NCBI GenBank assembly: GCA_041695085.1
Contig: JBGFRO010000047.1
Span: 1 to 64,000 of the forward strand
Source of the DNA: DYFT01 sp041695085
GTDB taxonomy: Bacteria; Bacteroidota; Ignavibacteria; UBA10030
Direction of reading: 5' to 3'
Length of the DNA: 64,000 bases
In this document: positions 7,619 to 14,503 of the stretch, piece after piece
Layout: every line of letters starts with the position of its first letter
How positions within the stretch are numbered: position 1 is the first letter of the stretch
Translations under genes and position numbers: made by a program
Notes under the pieces: generated by a model
The model's input: the letters and a program-made list of their open reading frames with translations, nothing else
Database searches by the model: none
Told to the model about the DNA's origin: nothing

Positions 7619-7682
7619 GCCTAACGCCTCGGCGTTCACCAGCGGCGCGCGTAGCGCCGTCCGCTGCATGCCGTTGTTATGC
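7619..7682 (-). other. attC recombination site of first cassette
   Basis: GCCTAAC (7619-7625) to GTTATGC (7676-7682), 64 bases, with a strong stem CAGCGGCGCGCG/CGCCGTCCGCTG. It is the classic 60-base-element shape and overlaps the stop of 7677-8153. Confidence 0.95.
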
Positions 7683-8153
7683 ACCCAGTTTGCTGTGGAC
7701 GCCGTCTGGGAATTGATCGGAGATCAGATTCAGGTGTACGCCCTGCTCAAGCAAAGCCTTCAGGCCGGCAAGCACCATGGTAAACCCGCCCTTCGAATCA
7801 ATGGCTTGAACCACCACTTCATCATCACTCCCCCGAAAGCCCCAATTGGAAATGCGCACAAGAGTTGCTTGGTCTCCGCGGGGAATAAACAACCACTCCA
7901 CGGGGCAAGGCGGGTCACCCCATTCAATGAGTATTCGCTTGTCTGGTTCGACTGCCTTCACCCTGACTTGTGTGGAAAGCCCGAACATTTCCCAATCCCA
8001 CCGAACTTCCTTGCCTGGCTCCAATCTCCCACTGCTTCTCGTGAACCAGAATTTCGTCGTAATCGCGGGATCTACAAAAGCCTCGAACACCTCCGCGACC
8101 GGCTTACGAATGAGCATTTGCGCCTTCACAATGGGCGCATTTTGAAGGGTCAT
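7677..8153 (-). CDS. AHSA1/SRPBCC-domain protein, first cassette gene
   Basis: 158 residues. The sequence follows the AHSA1-like SRPBCC pattern: IRKPVAEVFEAFVDPAITTKFWF near the N-terminus, GKEVRWDWEMFG, KRILIEWGDPP and a final long helix (GGFTMVLAGLKALLEQG). Probably a small ligand-binding protein; ligand unknown. AGGAGG ends 6 bases before the ATG. The cassette begins at the GTTATGC core 8199-8205, so this is the newest or promoter-proximal cassette and would be best expressed from any promoter in 8206-8326. Confidence 0.85.
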   Translation of the reverse strand: MTLQNAPIVKAQMLIRKPVAEVFEAFVDPAITTKFWFTRSSGRLEPGKEVRWDWEMFGLSTQVRVKAVEPDKRILIEWGDPPCPVEWLFIPRGDQATLVRISNWGFRGSDDEVVVQAIDSKGGFTMVLAGLKALLEQGVHLNLISDQFPDGVHSKLGA

Positions 8154-8198
8154 TCGATACCTCCTTGGCTAATGGCGCGGCTGTGCGAGATAACAGGT

Positions 8199-8326
8199 GC
8201 ATAACTAGTGATTAGATTGGTTTCTGTATAATATACTTCCTTCAACTTGCGGCAATATAGCGACCGCGCTTGAGAAATCCAAAACCGTCTGTACAGCAAT
8301 AGGTTACTCGCTCAGGATTCCTCTTT
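8199..8326 (-). promoter_or_regulatory. Candidate attI/leader and cassette promoter region
   Basis: About 120 non-coding bases lie between the intI fragment and the first cassette core (minus GTTATGC, 8205-8199). In an intact integron this is where attI and the cassette promoter sit. On the minus strand TTGCCG is followed 16 bases later by TATTAT (around 8254-8227), a possible promoter pointing into the array. The TATA block is itself nearly palindromic, so direction is uncertain. No integrase-binding direct repeats could be made out. Confidence 0.4.
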
Positions 8327-8328
8327 GT

Positions 8329-8604
8329 CTAACGGTTCTCTTGTGGAAACACCCATCGCCAATCAGCTGATGCATTGGGATATTTGCGGTCGAGGGCCAT
8401 CGGCAACTGCACGCGCCCCCAGCCATCCAAGATATCGCGCTCGTGAATTGCTTTGACCTGCATCAGATGCTGCTGTAACGGCGTCTTGAAGGATTCGGGA
8501 AGCATCGTTATTCGATCCTTCGGCCTCTTACCGTCGCGGACAAGAATTTCGTTACGCGAAAAGTCTACATCCTGCACCCGAAGGTGAAGACACTCCGCGA
8601 GGCG
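8329..8604 (-). pseudogene. intI: Truncated integron integrase (IntI), middle part only
   Basis: The translated stretch reads GRLAECLHLRVQDVDF, the box I region with the first catalytic Arg of tyrosine recombinases, then EILVRDGKRPKDRITMLPES and LPMALDRKYPNASADWRW-VFPQ, which is the extra domain found only in integron integrases. The N-terminal core-binding domain is missing: homology starts at a hairpin at 8604-8621. The C-terminal HxxR and Tyr region is also missing: the frame ends PQENR-TAG, with TAG inside a GTTAGAC core (8333-8327). It cannot be an active recombinase. It lies on the same strand as the cassettes, the arrangement described for a few reverse-orientation integrons such as that of Treponema denticola. 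Confidence 0.88.
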
Positions 8605-8647
8605 CCCCGACAAGTCGGGGCACCTCACCCAAGTCGCCCACTTGGTG
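8604..8647. repeat. Pair of REP-like hairpins
   Basis: GCCCCGAC-AA-GTCGGGGC (8604-8621) is followed directly by CACCCAAGT-CGCCC-ACTTGGTG (8626-8647). The pair marks the exact point where intI homology stops. Two adjacent hairpins of this size resemble bacterial REP/BIME elements. Confidence 0.6.
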
Positions 8648-8756
8648 CTTAAGTAACCGGGGTCTCTGATCGAACAGTGAAGCGTGGTGTTCCCTAACCA
8701 TCGAGGTTTCCTCTACCAGCCGTCGGACTCATCCGGCGGCGAGGAAGCAGAGAGAT

Positions 8757-9110
8757 TCATCGTGCATTCAGTGTGCCGTAGCAGAGCTCGAGTGATACAT
8801 CCGACGGAGAGAGCTCTCCTAATTCCACGGAGGCATTGACGGTAAGCGAATCGCCGACCTTCAATCTCTCGGCTGCAGGAGTCGCCGCCTCCATCACACG
8901 AACGTGCATCCAGTTTGATCGCACGAACGAATTCCATGATGCAAGCCCTTTCGCGCTCTTCAACTTGTCGGTGGTTATCGTCGCGTAGTGGTCGATCGCG
9001 GGCAAGTACGTCCGCTCCGCATACTCCCGCACCATCCGGTTTGTATTGAACTCGGGTCCAATCGCCCGCATCGACGACTTCATCTTCGCAATCCACTGGC
9101 GCGGCAGGTC
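8757..9110 (-). pseudogene. Remnant of alpha-glucan (glycogen) phosphorylase, near C-terminal part
   Basis: The frame LPRQWIAKMKSSMRAIGPEF, NTNRMVREYAERTYLPA and the later LKVGDSLTVNASVELGELSP matches the C-terminal section of GlgP-type alpha-glucan phosphorylases (the family with the DUF3417 N-terminus). Only some 115 residues remain; the catalytic and PLP-lysine parts upstream are absent and the end (LELCYGTLNAR-stop) is cut short. It is a relic lying between the integron and the accessory block. Confidence 0.75.
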
Positions 9111-9301
9111 ATCTGCACCGCGTGTTTTGAGGTTTTGAGAAATTCAAGACGTATCAGATTTGAGAAGTGGGGTTTTTCAGGATCGCTCCAATGGGACTCG
9201 GTGGCTTTTCGGGGTGGTATTGTGAAACGCTTGATCCAAAGGACAACCAAATGGTGTATAATTCATTGAGCTGCGCCAGTCGGCTTTCATTATTTCTGTC
9301 C

Positions 9302-9736
9302 TCAAAAAGAAGCGCGTGCTCGCGTCGTCACGCGCAGGACCGATTCCTGATTGAACTGTCGCTTGTACAGGGCGCGGATGGTATCGATGAGAGCGTCAAA
9401 GTGATCACCCGGCGGGTGAAGCACCAGAACGATGCGGGTTGGCTCGCGATAGATTCGTCCCTCCTTCCCTCGATACTGACCGAACGCTTCATACACCGTC
9501 AATCCTTCGGGGAATCGGGAGGAAACCTCTTTTTCCAGGAAATCCTTCCATTCTTCGTTTGAGACGAGTTGGCCCGAGATTTTTTGCAGACCGAAGAAGA
9601 GCTCCGTTCTTACAAGGTCCGACCGACGTTCGCTCGCAGAAGTGAATTCTCCCCTGCCGTGGTACAACGCTGAGCACGAGGAGGCGAAGAGCATGGAAGT
9701 AAAGAGTACGACAAATCCCAATGGACGGATGATCAT
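9302..9736 (-). CDS. DUF3574-family lipoprotein
   Basis: About 144 residues from ATG 9736; a GTG at 9748 is an alternative, and neither has a good ribosome site. A signal peptide with lipobox (MLFASSC) is followed by the DUF3574 pattern TELFFGLQKISGQLVSNEEW, FPEGLTVYEAFGQYR and REPTRIVLVLHP. The family is uncharacterised and exported; role unknown. The 190 bases upstream of its stop side toward the glgP relic (9111-9301) hold no gene. Confidence 0.8.
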   Translation of the reverse strand: MIIRPLGFVVLFTSMLFASSCSALYHGRGEFTSASERRSDLVRTELFFGLQKISGQLVSNEEWKDFLEKEVSSRFPEGLTVYEAFGQYRGKEGRIYREPTRIVLVLHPPGDHFDALIDTIRALYKRQFNQESVLRVTTRARASF

Positions 9737-9842
9737 TGTAGATCTCACTGTGGAGGCGGGAGATGGTATGACTTCCCTTCAGGGATGAGAAAGGAGGAAG
9801 AGACCTGATGACTTGCCGGTGAGCTCCATCTCTTCCCGCTCG

Positions 9843-10349
9843 TTAGTATTCGTTCTTCTTTTCCCATTGAGAGGTTGCGCTCGTATCGGGTTCCATCAAG
9901 TTATCCCGTGCCGTCTCCACCCAGTCACACAGCACATCGATATCCGCTTCAGAGAGTTTCGCGCTGGGATGCATCAACAGATAGTCTGGCAAAGGCATTT
10001 TGTCGTCCAGCACTTCCTGACAGATTTGATCGAGCTTGGCGATGGCGCGGAGTTCTTTGTAGCGATCCCACTCGGAGAGATTCAGATGTTCGCGGGCTTC
10101 TTTCACATCCGCCGCCACAAGCCATGAGGCGGGGGCGATGTAACTGTACCAGGGCCATCGCGTTTGATGCGAGTGGCAGTCGTAACAGGAGCGCTCGATA
10201 ATAGCGCGAACTTCGGGGGGTGTCTTGACGAGTGCGAAGAGGGTTCTCGATTCATCCACCGGCGGGTTGGTGCGTTCGGGTTGAACAGCTTGCATCCCAA
10301 GAAAGACAATGAGCAAGCCGATACCGATCCACTTAAGAATCTTCTTCAT
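9843..10349 (-). CDS. Haem-binding domain protein (cytochrome c-like, membrane anchored)
   Basis: 168 residues. An N-terminal hydrophobic anchor (ILKWIGIGLLIVFLGMQAV) is followed by a single CYDCHSH haem-attachment motif (about residues 55-61) in the context SCYDCHSHQTRWPWYSYIAP, which is characteristic of the Haem_bd family (PF14376) common in Bacteroidota. The C-terminal half has LSEADIDVLCDWVETAR. It probably takes part in periplasmic electron transfer; partner unknown. GGAG precedes the ATG. Confidence 0.85.
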   Translation of the reverse strand: MKKILKWIGIGLLIVFLGMQAVQPERTNPPVDESRTLFALVKTPPEVRAIIERSCYDCHSHQTRWPWYSYIAPASWLVAADVKEAREHLNLSEWDRYKELRAIAKLDQICQEVLDDKMPLPDYLLMHPSAKLSEADIDVLCDWVETARDNLMEPDTSATSQWEKKNEY

Positions 10350-10510
10350 ACGGAACTCCGGATAGTTGGCGGGAACCTCGAGGCAACCGCAACATGTGGA
10401 ATTCTTGAGACATTCGCCAGAGGAAAGATTACCGGAGTGATGCTCTCCACTTTCTTGATGAAACGGAAGGAATGGAAACGAAGGAAGGTTTTCTTTCTTG
10501 GAGGTCGAGT

Positions 10511-10930
10511 TTACTTCAACCGTGTGCGAGCTTTGCGTTTCGGGGCTTTGTAGCGGGAGGCGATCTCTTTCACCGCAGCAGCCGCAATGTCGGCGGCCAG
10601 GTGTTCCGGTTCGAGCAGATACTTCACTTTATCAACCGTGTCGATGCCGGCCGCTCTGAGTGTGCGCAGAATTTCTTGGTCTTGGTGACTAAGTGCAGGA
10701 GCGGAGGGACTCGGATCACCCGTCAGTAACCATTGAATGTCGCATCCAAGATTGATGAGGCGCAAATACATCTTGTTCCCCGGCTCCGATGCTGCGGAGA
10801 GGTACCGGTCGAGATGCTGCGTAGTGATACCGAGCGCGTCGGCGAATTGTTTTTTCCAACCATGCGACGAACCGAATTTCGACTGCCCGAACTCCCGAAG
10901 TCGGTCTGCGATGCCAGTATTCCTTGCCAT
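10511..10930 (-). CDS. CI-like helix-turn-helix repressor
   Basis: 139 residues from ATG 10930 (MARNTGIADRL); a TTG at 10936 is possible but less likely. The N-terminal HTH (KKQFADALGITTQHLDRYLS) and the following CDIQWLLTGDPSP are typical of small CI/XRE-type repressors found in phage and genomic islands. A C-terminal basic tail (KAPKRKARTRLK) could add DNA contact. It is divergent from the HTH gene at 11009 and its start codon abuts a perfect 14-base palindrome (10931-10944), suggesting autoregulation. Confidence 0.75.
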   Translation of the reverse strand: MARNTGIADRLREFGQSKFGSSHGWKKQFADALGITTQHLDRYLSAASEPGNKMYLRLINLGCDIQWLLTGDPSPSAPALSHQDQEILRTLRAAGIDTVDKVKYLLEPEHLAADIAAAAVKEIASRYKAPKRKARTRLK

Positions 10931-10944
10931 AAACAAATTTGTTT
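10931..10944. promoter_or_regulatory. Palindromic operator candidate
   Basis: AAACAAATTTGTTT is a perfect palindrome touching the start codon of the CI-like gene and lying 10 bases from the -35 box of the divergent promoter. It is the natural operator candidate for either HTH protein. Confidence 0.5.
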
Positions 10945-10953
10945 TAGGCGAAC

Positions 10954-10982
10954 TTGACTAATGAAACTTTTTTGTTTAATTT
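10954..10982 (+). promoter_or_regulatory. Sigma-70-type promoter for the HTH/receiver operon
   Basis: TTGACT (10954-10959), 17-base spacer, TAATTT (10977-10982). A transcript starting near 10989 would include ATG 11009 but not the upstream in-frame start at 10961, which supports the shorter start of that gene. Confidence 0.6.
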
Positions 10983-11008
10983 GGCAGCGTCAACTTGTGG
11001 ACGATGAT

Positions 11009-11257
11009 ATGAAAAACTCGCCCCAGAGACAAGCTCGCCCGCCGCTCCACATCCAGGTCCAAATCATGATGCTGCAAAAGGGGATCGAACGGAAAGAAAT
11101 CATCGAATCCCTTGGCATTTCCAAAAGCCTTTTGAGCAAAGCCTTGAAAGGAAAGCGGAAGACGGCCCTTGAACGCGTTGCACAATTTGTCCGATCTCGC
11201 GCGGCCGGCACGCCGAAGGGGAAAGGAGAGATTGATGCAGAAATTGAACGCAAGTGA
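11009..11257 (+). CDS. Small HTH (XRE-like) regulator
   Basis: 82 residues starting MKNSPQRQARPP. The helix-turn-helix is RKEIIESLGISKSLLSKALKGKR (about residues 32-54), followed by a basic tail. Target unknown. The start is chosen because the promoter at 10954-10982 lies upstream of it; no strong ribosome site is visible. It overlaps the receiver gene 11235-11657 by 23 bases, so the two are probably translated together. Confidence 0.6.
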   Translation: MKNSPQRQARPPLHIQVQIMMLQKGIERKEIIESLGISKSLLSKALKGKRKTALERVAQFVRSRAAGTPKGKGEIDAEIERK

Positions 11258-11657
11258 GGCTGGCATGTCGGTGTCTGAAGCGCCCGTCATTCTCTTGGCA
11301 GAGGACGACGACGCTGCACGGGGGCTTTTTCAATTATTCCTTGAATCGCAGGGCTTCCGCCTGATCGTTGCCCGAACCGGCGCAGAGGCGTTCGAGCTCT
11401 ACTGCCGCCACAAGAACCGGATAGCGCTTCTCATTTCCGACGTCGATATGCCGGTCTTGAATGGAATAGAATTGTTTATTAAAATCCACGCCGTCGATCC
11501 GACGGTTCGGGGAGTTTTTATGAGCGGACGTTTCGATTTCGAGACCGCGGAGAGACTGCGTCATCTTGGCGTGACACACTTTCTCCGAAAGCCGTTCGGT
11601 CCCGAGGAAATGCTCTCTGTAGTCAGGAGCCTTCTGCCTTCGAACACGGGAGGATGA
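11235..11657 (+). CDS. Stand-alone response-regulator receiver protein
   Basis: 140 residues with a single CheY-like receiver domain and no output domain. Visible key residues: the acidic cluster AEDDDAA near the N-terminus, phosphoacceptor Asp in LLISDVDMPV, Ser in GVFMSGRFD and Lys in HFLRKPFGPEE. It may act through protein contact, as CheY-like or Spo0F-like proteins do. ATG 11235 has AGGAGAG 6 bases upstream. No histidine kinase is next to it; the nearest (17689-18744) has its own LytTR partner. Confidence 0.85.
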   Translation: MQKLNASEAGMSVSEAPVILLAEDDDAARGLFQLFLESQGFRLIVARTGAEAFELYCRHKNRIALLISDVDMPVLNGIELFIKIHAVDPTVRGVFMSGRFDFETAERLRHLGVTHFLRKPFGPEEMLSVVRSLLPSNTGG

Positions 11658-11804
11658 TGTCGAGGGGTAGAGCGGCAGGTATGAGAGACTCTAGAACGAA
11701 CCTGTATTTTGAAGTTGGGAATGTTGGGGAACGATTTTCTGGTGGGAAGAAGAAACTTCAGTCAAGCTCTTAGTTTGAAGATATCCAGAGCGAGGTGAAA
11801 AACG

Positions 11805-12218
11805 ATGTCAATTTGGGATGCGTTTCTTGCAAAGGAGCGACGGAAACGTAGAAGCCACAAGGTGAAAAAGACCAACGATGGGAAGTCTCCAAGGTGGACG
11901 GACGAAGAGCATCAGTTTCTGAAGGAATGGTACACGAAGAAACCTACGGCGTGGATCTCCAAGAAACTCCGCCGATCGGAACAAGCCGTCCGCAATAATG
12001 CACGCCTCCTCGGACTTCGATTTCCTCGACGGAAGAAGTGGACAAAGGAGGACGACGATTTCATTCGAAAGTGGTATAGGAAAAAGCCGATCGGATGGAT
12101 CGTGGAGCAGCTTTCTTCGACGACGGCCGCGGTGCACGCTCGAGCAAAGGAATTGGGGGTGGCTAAGCTAAGCGCCCACGCGCGCTCCGCTAAGAAGGAT
12201 TACTCAATGTTGTTCTGA
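11805..12218 (+). CDS. Protein with two tandem SANT/Myb-like HTH repeats
   Basis: 137 residues. After a basic N-terminus (KERRKRRSHKVKK) come two related repeats: PRWTDEEHQFLKEWYTKKP-AWISKKL-RSEQAVRNNARLLGL and KKWTKEDDDFIRKWYRKKP-GWIVEQL-STTAAVHARAKELGV. The shared WT-E-D-FL/I-W-Y-KKP pattern resembles Myb/SANT or GcrA-like three-helix folds; DNA binding is likely. The ribosome site GAGGTG precedes the ATG. The final segment SAHARSAKKDYSMLF is unlike the repeats. Confidence 0.7.
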   Translation: MSIWDAFLAKERRKRRSHKVKKTNDGKSPRWTDEEHQFLKEWYTKKPTAWISKKLRRSEQAVRNNARLLGLRFPRRKKWTKEDDDFIRKWYRKKPIGWIVEQLSSTTAAVHARAKELGVAKLSAHARSAKKDYSMLF

Positions 12219-12236
12219 CGCTCAGGGAAGTGTCGC

Positions 12237-12776
12237 TCATTCTACTTTGATATTCCTCTCGCCGCGCCATACTCCGTCGTTTCCTTTGGAAAGCTTCAGG
12301 ATGGATGAGAAGTTCCCGTTCTTTCTGTAGCGAGCATAATCCTCCTCGCGCAAGTGCGGATCACCATCGAAGAGAAAATCGTCGAACCACCGTGCTCTCC
12401 CTTTCTCCGGAACGTAAACGACGTGGATGTGAGCTGGAGTGCGCGATCCGGGGTACGAACCCGGCTTAATGGTCCGCAACTTATACGTTCCGTCTTTGCC
12501 GGAGCGAAACCAACCTTTGATGCGCGGATGACGCCAGCTTCCATCCGCCTTGTTGTACGACCCCAACGCATCGGTTTGATAAACGTAGAAGAGAACCCCT
12601 TCCCGCGGCGTTTTCCCGTCGCTGCCGTATACGGTTCCTGTTATGACAAGCTGTTCCCCAAGCTCGTTTGCATCCGTCATGACGACCACTGAGGAGATGT
12701 TCGGCGGGCGTTCAGGGAGGACCGGAAAGTCCTGGCGAACGAGAGCGAAAGACGACAGGAGAAAAAAAGCGATCAT
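12237..12776 (-). CDS. Intradiol ring-cleavage dioxygenase-like exported protein
   Basis: 179 residues. A signal-like N-terminus (MIAFFLLSSFALVRQ) leads to a beta-rich domain matching the catalytic domain of intradiol dioxygenases: GTVYGSDGKTPREGVLFYVYQTDA, YNKADGSWRHPRIKGWF, GTYKLRTIKPGSYPGSRTPAHIHVVY. The Tyr, Tyr and HIH residues that bind Fe(III) in protocatechuate 3,4-dioxygenase are recognisable. The real substrate of this short exported subgroup is not known. AAGGAG lies before the ATG. The convergent neighbour ends only 19 bases away. Confidence 0.8.
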   Translation of the reverse strand: MIAFFLLSSFALVRQDFPVLPERPPNISSVVVMTDANELGEQLVITGTVYGSDGKTPREGVLFYVYQTDALGSYNKADGSWRHPRIKGWFRSGKDGTYKLRTIKPGSYPGSRTPAHIHVVYVPEKGRARWFDDFLFDGDPHLREEDYARYRKNGNFSSILKLSKGNDGVWRGERNIKVE

Positions 12777-12863
12777 GGGGGGAACTCCTTTTGTGTATGT
12801 TGACAGAGAAAGCGCTCACACGATGAGATTCCGCTCAACGGGAAATGGTTCGAATGCGCGAAA

Positions 12864-13478
12864 CTAAAGCGACGGACGGGGCATAGAGAATATCCGGCCG
12901 ATGGTTCCATACTCATCCCCTCCAAGCCTTGTGACCGGTTTCAGGAGCAGCGGATCGACGAGGCCATTTTCTCTGAGCAGATCGTTTCGAAGATGAAAGC
13001 GGAGGATTCTGCCGATGATGAGCGTGGAGGAAGTCCCCTCGACAGGAATGATCTGGGACACTTTTGCTTCAAGGGCGATGGGCGATTCTGCAACACGAGG
13101 AGGCTTCACGTCAACCGATGCTTGTGGAGTCAGATGTGCGATGGCAAATTCGTCAACGTCGGACGGCCACTCGCCGGAAGTGAGGTTCATGGCGGGCGCC
13201 AGTTCTTCGTTCACGACGTTGATGACGAACTCCCCGGTCTCCTGCGCGTTCTGAAGCGTGTCCTTGAGTTTTCCCCTGCGGGCGCCGACGGAAATCAACG
13301 CGGTAAGGGGTTTACTGGACACACCGGTGTAAAACGAAAACGGCGCAAGATTGAGTCGACCATCCTTACTGATAGTCGATACCCAAGCGATCGGTCGCGG
13401 TGCAACGATGCTTACGAAGAGACGGTAGGCATCGCGGGGTTCCATCTCCTCGGCATTGAACGAAACGAGTTGGGACAT
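12864..13478 (-). CDS. Flavin reductase-like FMN-binding protein
   Basis: 204 residues of the flavoredoxin/flavin reductase split-barrel family: APRPIAWVSTISKDGRLNLAPFSFYTGVS at the N-terminus, GKLKDTLQNAQETGEFVINVV, and a C-terminal LLLKPVTRLGGDEYGTIG. It would bind FMN and reduce it with NAD(P)H or act as an electron carrier. The creatininase-family gene lies 17 bases upstream on the same strand, so the two are probably co-transcribed; a shared pathway is possible but not shown. Confidence 0.85.
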   Translation of the reverse strand: MSQLVSFNAEEMEPRDAYRLFVSIVAPRPIAWVSTISKDGRLNLAPFSFYTGVSSKPLTALISVGARRGKLKDTLQNAQETGEFVINVVNEELAPAMNLTSGEWPSDVDEFAIAHLTPQASVDVKPPRVAESPIALEAKVSQIIPVEGTSSTLIIGRILRFHLRNDLLRENGLVDPLLLKPVTRLGGDEYGTIGRIFSMPRPSL

Positions 13479-13494
13479 GGTGTTCTATTACTCT

Positions 13495-14268
13495 TCAAGA
13501 AGCGTAAAGTTCTTCGGGTTTCGCAGAGGCAAGCTCCGTCAGGAATCCGGCGACCTTCTTTGTGACAGCTTCGAGATAGGCGCTTCCTTTTTCCTTTGTT
13601 GCCATCCTGGGATTTCCTACGCCGGTGTCGCCGGTGACGTGTGACCAGATGCGGGGAGTCCACACCCATCGTTCGCGCAAACCCGCGATGGTGAACTGCC
13701 GCGCTCTCCCTTCGCCTGCTTCGGTAAGGGGGAGGACGAGCGACGGGGCGATGTTTAACATCAGACTCGTTTCCATTTCACCCGCGTGATCGTCGCGTTC
13801 TTCAAAGAACTGCTTCTGATCGATGATCTGCCACCAGTTGATCGTTCCAAGAAACATCGTCGGAAATGCCGGCTGGAGCTCACGAATCATCTGTTTGAAA
13901 TCGTTGCCGCCATGGCTGTTCAGGATGACCAGTTTGGAGAGGCCCTGCCTGTGAAGAGAGTCGCAGATATCGCGCAAGAGCACAGCCTGCGTGCTTGGGT
14001 TCATGTTGATGGTAAGAGGGATATCAAGCTGGCCAGTGTTGACGCCGAAGGGAACGGTGGGAAGAACGGCCACCCGCGCTCCCGATTCCCATGCCAGCCG
14101 CGCCGATTCCGCGGCAATGTATTCCGATTCATAGATGTCCGTCCCGTAGGGGAGATGATAGTTGTGCGCTTCTGTCGCGCCCCAAGGGAGAAGTGCGATG
14201 TCGTAATGTGTTGATTTGACCGTCTTGTAATTGGTTTCAGACAGGATGTAGGGGCGGGGTGGGCTCAT
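13495..14268 (-). CDS. Creatininase-family amidohydrolase
   Basis: 257 residues. Creatininase-family metal ligands and motifs are visible: LLPWGATEAHNYHLPYGTD (Glu, His and Asp ligands, about residues 27-45), LVILNSHGGNDF (about 112-123) and DDHAGEMETSLML (about 158-170). Members hydrolyse cyclic or small amides (creatinine, formamides) or process peptide cofactors (MftE); the substrate cannot be assigned here. Upstream partner of the flavin reductase-like gene. Confidence 0.85.
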   Translation of the reverse strand: MSPPRPYILSETNYKTVKSTHYDIALLPWGATEAHNYHLPYGTDIYESEYIAAESARLAWESGARVAVLPTVPFGVNTGQLDIPLTINMNPSTQAVLLRDICDSLHRQGLSKLVILNSHGGNDFKQMIRELQPAFPTMFLGTINWWQIIDQKQFFEERDDHAGEMETSLMLNIAPSLVLPLTEAGEGRARQFTIAGLRERWVWTPRIWSHVTGDTGVGNPRMATKEKGSAYLEAVTKKVAGFLTELASAKPEELYAS

Positions 14269-14416
14269 CGTTCATTCTTTCGGTCGAGTCGAGATATAAC
14301 CTTGAGTGACTCGTGCGATCCTGCTGATGCACGAGACAGCATGACGTGGTTGAAGGTAAAAGAAATCTCATTGGGTAGCAAATGAGGGGCAAAAAATGTT
14401 GGAGGGAGCAAATAGA

Positions 14417-14455
14417 AAAGGGAAGAGCATCACACAACTCGACGCTCTTCCCTTT
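14417..14455 (-). terminator. Rho-independent terminator of the subtilisin-like gene
   Basis: A 12-base stem (AAAGGGAAGAGC / GCTCTTCCCTTT) with a 15-base loop lies 49 bases past the protease stop; on the minus strand it is followed by TTTTCTATTT. Confidence 0.8.
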
Positions 14456-14503
14456 CATTCATCCTCTCGACAAAGCGATGGATGAGAGGAATGAAGGGTC
14501 TCT

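Larger units (their letters stand above)
584..8333 (-). mobile_element. Integron gene-cassette array with truncated integrase
   Basis: A run of small genes, all on the minus strand, is punctuated by imperfectly palindromic sites of 55-129 bases whose ends match the attC core consensus (RYYYAAC and GTTRRRY). Each clear site sits at, or overlaps, the stop codon of the gene before it, as in integron cassettes. Clear sites: 923-977, 1460-1517, 3173-3232, 3584-3684, 4564-4665, 5417-5481, 6397-6470, 7276-7404, 7619-7682; a degenerate one at 2094-2164. The array head is at 8199-8205 (GTTATGC on minus) and a broken intI lies just upstream at 8329-8604. No complete integrase is present in the window, so the array could move only with one supplied from elsewhere. 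Confidence 0.9.

Noticed and set aside
584..8333. CRISPR array or transposon as an explanation of the repeated palindromes
   Set aside because: The repeats differ in sequence and length and share only their core ends, lie at gene ends, and no transposase or cas gene is present; attC explains them better.
8720..9096. Alternative open frame overlapping the glgP remnant
   Set aside because: The competing frame has no similarity, whereas the chosen frame shows the conserved phosphorylase sequence.
9231..9262. TTGATC and TATAAT on the plus strand before 9302
   Set aside because: The spacer is 20 bases and the only gene there is on the minus strand; no plus-strand gene to drive.
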